A stretch of 34,315 bases of DNA from an uncultured Erysipelotrichaceae bacterium. GTDB lineage: Bacteria > Bacillota_I > Bacilli_A > RF39 > UBA660. Shown here in pieces: positions 32,235 through 34,315 of the stretch (positions within the stretch are counted from its first letter, which is position 1; every line of letters begins with the position of its first letter). The stretch is from assembly GCA_902791625.1 (NCBI GenBank), contig CADAWN010000027.1, forward strand, positions 1 through 34,315, read 5' to 3'. The notes under the pieces are model-generated. The model was not told where the DNA came from. It searched no databases and worked only from the letters and a program-made list of their open reading frames with translations. A program made the translations under genes and the position numbers.

Positions 32235-33029
32235 TTATTCAGAATAATATAATTCAATAAAATTATGTTTTAAATCTATTGGATTATATTTTGATATTTC
32301 ATAACTCTTTATTATATATGGCATTATAATATCTATATCTTCTTCTTTTAACACTTTAAAATATCTACATAAAGGTTCATAACTAGTTCTACCCACTATA
32401 TTAAGAATATTATTTTTATCTTCAACATTTAATAATCTAACATAAATACCATATTTCTTTTTAGATAAAATAGTAAAATTTCTTTTATTTTTAAATATTA
32501 ATCCTTTGTTTGTAGTATGGGAAGTAACATTTGTATTAATAGAATTAATTTTAAATGATAAAGTATTAAATAAATTATCTATTGGATTAATACTAGTTTC
32601 TGATATATATGAATAATAATTTCTACATAACTCAATTACATAATCCAAATCATCTAATTTATCTATTTTAGTGAAATAACACAAACTAGACTTTTCATAT
32701 CCCTTTCTTATTAAAAGTTTATCATCATAATCAAATTGTTTTATATTCTTATGTAATGAGATTAAAATATCTGATTGATCTACTTGCACCTCTATTATCT
32801 TTTTATTTAATCTGTAAACAACATTTCTTATTAAATAATTTCTTTTAATATTACCACTAATATTTAATATTTGTTTATCAAATTCATCTAGCAATTTTAC
32901 TGCTATTTCTTTTTTATTGAATATTATATCTTCATAACAACTTGTATCTACATTTAATAATTTAGTTTTTCTTTCTGATGCTTCTTTATCAACACTAGAA
33001 ATAACATTAACATCAGACATATCAATCAC
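32235..33029 (-). CDS. DUF5655-like hypothetical protein (element cargo)
   Basis: 264 residues if GTG 33029 is used, or 261 from ATG 33020. Residues about 50-135 resemble DUF5655: LDEFDKQILNISGNIKRNYL, then KKIIEVQVDQSDILISLHKN and KLDDLDYVIELCRNYYSYI. In that family the domain accompanies nuclease-like or restriction-linked proteins. The C-terminal third is not recognised. The frame stays open upstream of the start for about 40 codons, across the right junction, and closes with a TAA just inside pbp, so the gene may have been longer in the free element. Ribosome site weak. Confidence 0.5.
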   Translation of the reverse strand: MIDMSDVNVISSVDKEASERKTKLLNVDTSCYEDIIFNKKEIAVKLLDEFDKQILNISGNIKRNYLIRNVVYRLNKKIIEVQVDQSDILISLHKNIKQFDYDDKLLIRKGYEKSSLCYFTKIDKLDDLDYVIELCRNYYSYISETSINPIDNLFNTLSFKINSINTNVTSHTTNKGLIFKNKRNFTILSKKKYGIYVRLLNVEDKNNILNIVGRTSYEPLCRYFKVLKEEDIDIIMPYIIKSYEISKYNPIDLKHNFIELYYSE

Positions 33030-33154
33030 TTCATTATTTGAATATTGTACTCCATTATATATTAAGTTATATGTAGAACAAACCTCTAATTTGGTTGTAT
33101 AATTTATGTTATTTGCAAGTTTTTCTTCAAATTCAAATATGTTCCTGTATTTAT

Positions 33155-34163
33155 TCCAAGATTACAAGAGTTTTGTAAAACTTCCATAAATGTTTGATGA
33201 CCATGTCCTCCTGCTTTCCAACATTTAATTTTAGCAGTATCAACCTTTACTGATCCTGAATCATAAAAAGTATCTTTATCTAAATCAACTACTTTTTCTT
33301 CTACTGCAGCAGCAGTTGTAATAATTTTTTGAGTAGAACCAGGTTCATATGTAGCCCAAATAGGTAAGTTTCTACTTAGTACTTCTTGACTATAATTTTT
33401 ATAATTATTTGGATCATAATCAGGACGAGATGCCATACCTAATATTTCTCCAGTATTAGGATCCATTACTATAGCAAGAGCCATATCTGGATTAAACATA
33501 TCAACTACATTATTAAGTTCTCTTTCTAAAGATTTTTGTATATTTATATCAATAGTAAGTTGAATATTCATACCATCTTGTGGTTCTAAATATACATCTG
33601 ATAAATTAAGTTTATTACCTTTCGCATCAGAAAAATATTTTATCGCACCACTTTCCCCTGTTAAATATTTATCATACTGTAACTCTAAACCTGATAGTCC
33701 TTGATTATCTATTCCTACATAACCTAAAGTATGAGATAACATATTTTTATATGGATAATTCCTTTTAGATTCTTTAACAAGATATACTCCAGGTAGTTTT
33801 AAATCATTAATTTTATTCGCAACTTCATAACTTAATCTTCTTCCTTCTGGATGAACTCTTTCAATAGATGTTTTTTTATTTACATGTTTATACATATCTC
33901 TTTTTATCTTTAATTTGATTAGGTACAAGTACAAGTGACGTTGTTGTTAAATTATTCGCAAGTACTACTCCATTTCTATCAAGAATTAATCCTCTATTAG
34001 CTTCTACTGGTAAATCTCTACTCCATAAATCATTCGCAAGTGAATAAAGTTTATCATATTCGAATACTTGAACATAAAATATTTTAACTACTACTAAAGA
34101 AAGTAAAAAAGAAAAAAGTAAGAGTATAACTTTTATTCTTACATCTATTTTCCTAGTAAACAT
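33155..34163 (-). pseudogene. SpoVD/FtsI-type class B PBP, N-terminal half (frameshifted)
   Basis: Starts at ATG 34163 (AGGTGATTAT). One membrane span (VILLLFSFLLSLVVVKIFYV) and DLWSRDLPVEANRGLILDRN follow. The frame breaks after LVLVPNQIKDK; the protein resumes one frame on with MYKHVNKKTSIERVHPEGRR, DNQGLSGLELQYDKYLTGES and YEPGSTQKIIT (catalytic Ser in SxxK), then MEVLQNSCN (the SxN motif), where the element interrupts it. Compared with SpoVD, about 15-16 residues are missing at the break (roughly 47 nt). Beyond the junction the frame adds 15 foreign residues and stops at 33104. The C-terminal half with KTG and PASTA is at 27674-28529. Confidence 0.92.
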
Positions 34164-34225
34164 ATAATCACCTATTAATTTATATGTCATAAACAATTTA
34201 TATATTAAAAATAATTTTTTCATAG

Positions 34226-34231
34226 TATAAT
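34226..34231 (+). promoter_or_regulatory. Candidate -10 of the ABC transporter gene
   Basis: TATAAT 18 bp before the ATG at 34249, with no clear -35. It is in the short gap between the divergent pbp and the ABC gene. Confidence 0.4.
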
Positions 34232-34248
34232 ATATAAGAGGTGTTTAT

Positions 34249-34315
34249 ATGTTGGAATTAAAAAATATTAAAAAGAGCTATAAAACTGGTGATTTTGTTC
34301 AACATGCTTTACAAG
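34249..34315 (+). CDS. ABC transporter ATP-binding protein, N-terminal fragment
   Basis: Only 22 codons are inside the window: MLELKNIKKSYKTGDFVQHA followed by LQ. This is the usual first strand and A-loop (Tyr stacking on ATP, KSYKTG) of a MacB/LolD/SalX-like ABC ATPase, commonly used to export peptides or lipids. AGAGGTG lies 5 nt before the ATG. It is divergent from the pbp gene with 85 bp between. Walker motifs are outside the window, so subfamily is not certain. Confidence 0.8.
   Translation, partial: MLELKNIKKSYKTGDFVQHALQ

Larger units (their letters stand above)
28526..33158 (-). mobile_element. Serine-recombinase element inserted in a class B PBP gene
   Basis: About 4.63 kb between the two halves of one pbp gene. 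The halves end in plus-strand TCCAGGGTT (28526-28534) and TCCAAGATT (33155-33163), sharing TCCA and two more matching blocks, a likely recombination core. Joining there restores frame: TGTAATCTTGGATTTGTA = CNLGFV, against SCNPGFV in SpoVD (SpoVD sequence from memory). The large serine recombinase ends 74 bp from the left junction, as is usual for such elements. Cargo: SHOCT-like peptide, amidotransferase-like hydrolase, GNAT, ASCH and DUF5655-like proteins. No conjugation, replication or phage structural genes, so spread would need help in trans. All genes are on the minus strand. Exact core and crossover are not fixed. Confidence 0.88.

Noticed and set aside
28526-33158. A prophage or conjugative element in the pbp gene
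   Set aside because: No capsid, tail, lysis, relaxase or type IV secretion genes fit in the 4.6 kb.
33870-33945. Programmed frameshift in the pbp N-half
   Set aside because: Here too residues are missing, not just frame. A deletion or assembly error explains it better.
1-34315. An alternative genetic code (TGA = Trp), as in Mollicutes
   Set aside because: ftsA ends in TGA that overlaps the ftsZ start, and tryptophan in conserved positions is TGG.
1-34315. CRISPR arrays
   Set aside because: No regularly spaced repeat units were seen; the repeats present are promoter-sized or simple AT runs.

Overview
The window is AT-rich DNA from a low-GC Bacillota. It uses the standard code (TGA is a stop, tryptophan is TGG), strong AAGGAGG or AGGTGAT ribosome binding sites and extended -10 promoters (TGnTATAAT). 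Gene content (a split division/cell-wall cluster, a glmS ribozyme, a CIRCE operator, a SipW/TasA-type surface protein, GGGtGRT/NifU-like proteins) suggests an uncultured Bacilli lineage of the gut type. The lineage is inference; gene identities come from motifs read in the sequence.

Layout. 1-4.6 kb, minus strand: murG-murB-ftsQ-gtrA, then a terminator and promoter, then ftsA-ftsZ (ftsZ runs off the edge; ftsA is broken). 4.7-7.4 kb: an operon of a zinc dehydrogenase, a NifU-like protein and a GGGtGRT protein. 7.5-12.1 kb: small and hypothetical genes, including a kinase-like protein on the plus strand, an XRE membrane regulator and a His/Ser-rich membrane protein. 12.2-19.1 kb: tRNA-His, a class B sortase, glmS behind its ribozyme, a single-domain Clp-like ATPase, a lipoprotein, mscL (no visible start codon) and htpG under a CIRCE operator. 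19.3-24.7 kb: Fic, GNAT, a TasA-like surface protein, an Hpt-REC protein and galU. 24.7-27.6 kb: ftsW (plus strand), a Tim44-like zinc-ribbon protein and mraY.

The main discovery is at 27.7-34.2 kb. A SpoVD/FtsI-type class B penicillin-binding protein gene (SxxK, SxN, KTG and one PASTA domain) is split by a ~4.63 kb element. The element carries a large serine recombinase 74 bp from one end, a small SHOCT-like overlapping ORF, a class I glutamine-amidotransferase-like hydrolase, a GNAT, an ASCH protein and a DUF5655-like protein. Its ends share TCCA inside an imperfect 9-bp match. Joining the halves there restores the reading frame through the conserved SxN motif, so the recombinase appears to target codons of a transpeptidase active-site motif.

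Three host genes also carry small lesions: ftsA lacks roughly 70 nt, the pbp N-terminal half lacks roughly 47 nt, and mscL lacks a start codon. These are either real decay of envelope/division genes or local assembly errors, and only read data can decide. No gene-free stretch exceeds 300 bases; the longest holds the glmS ribozyme.
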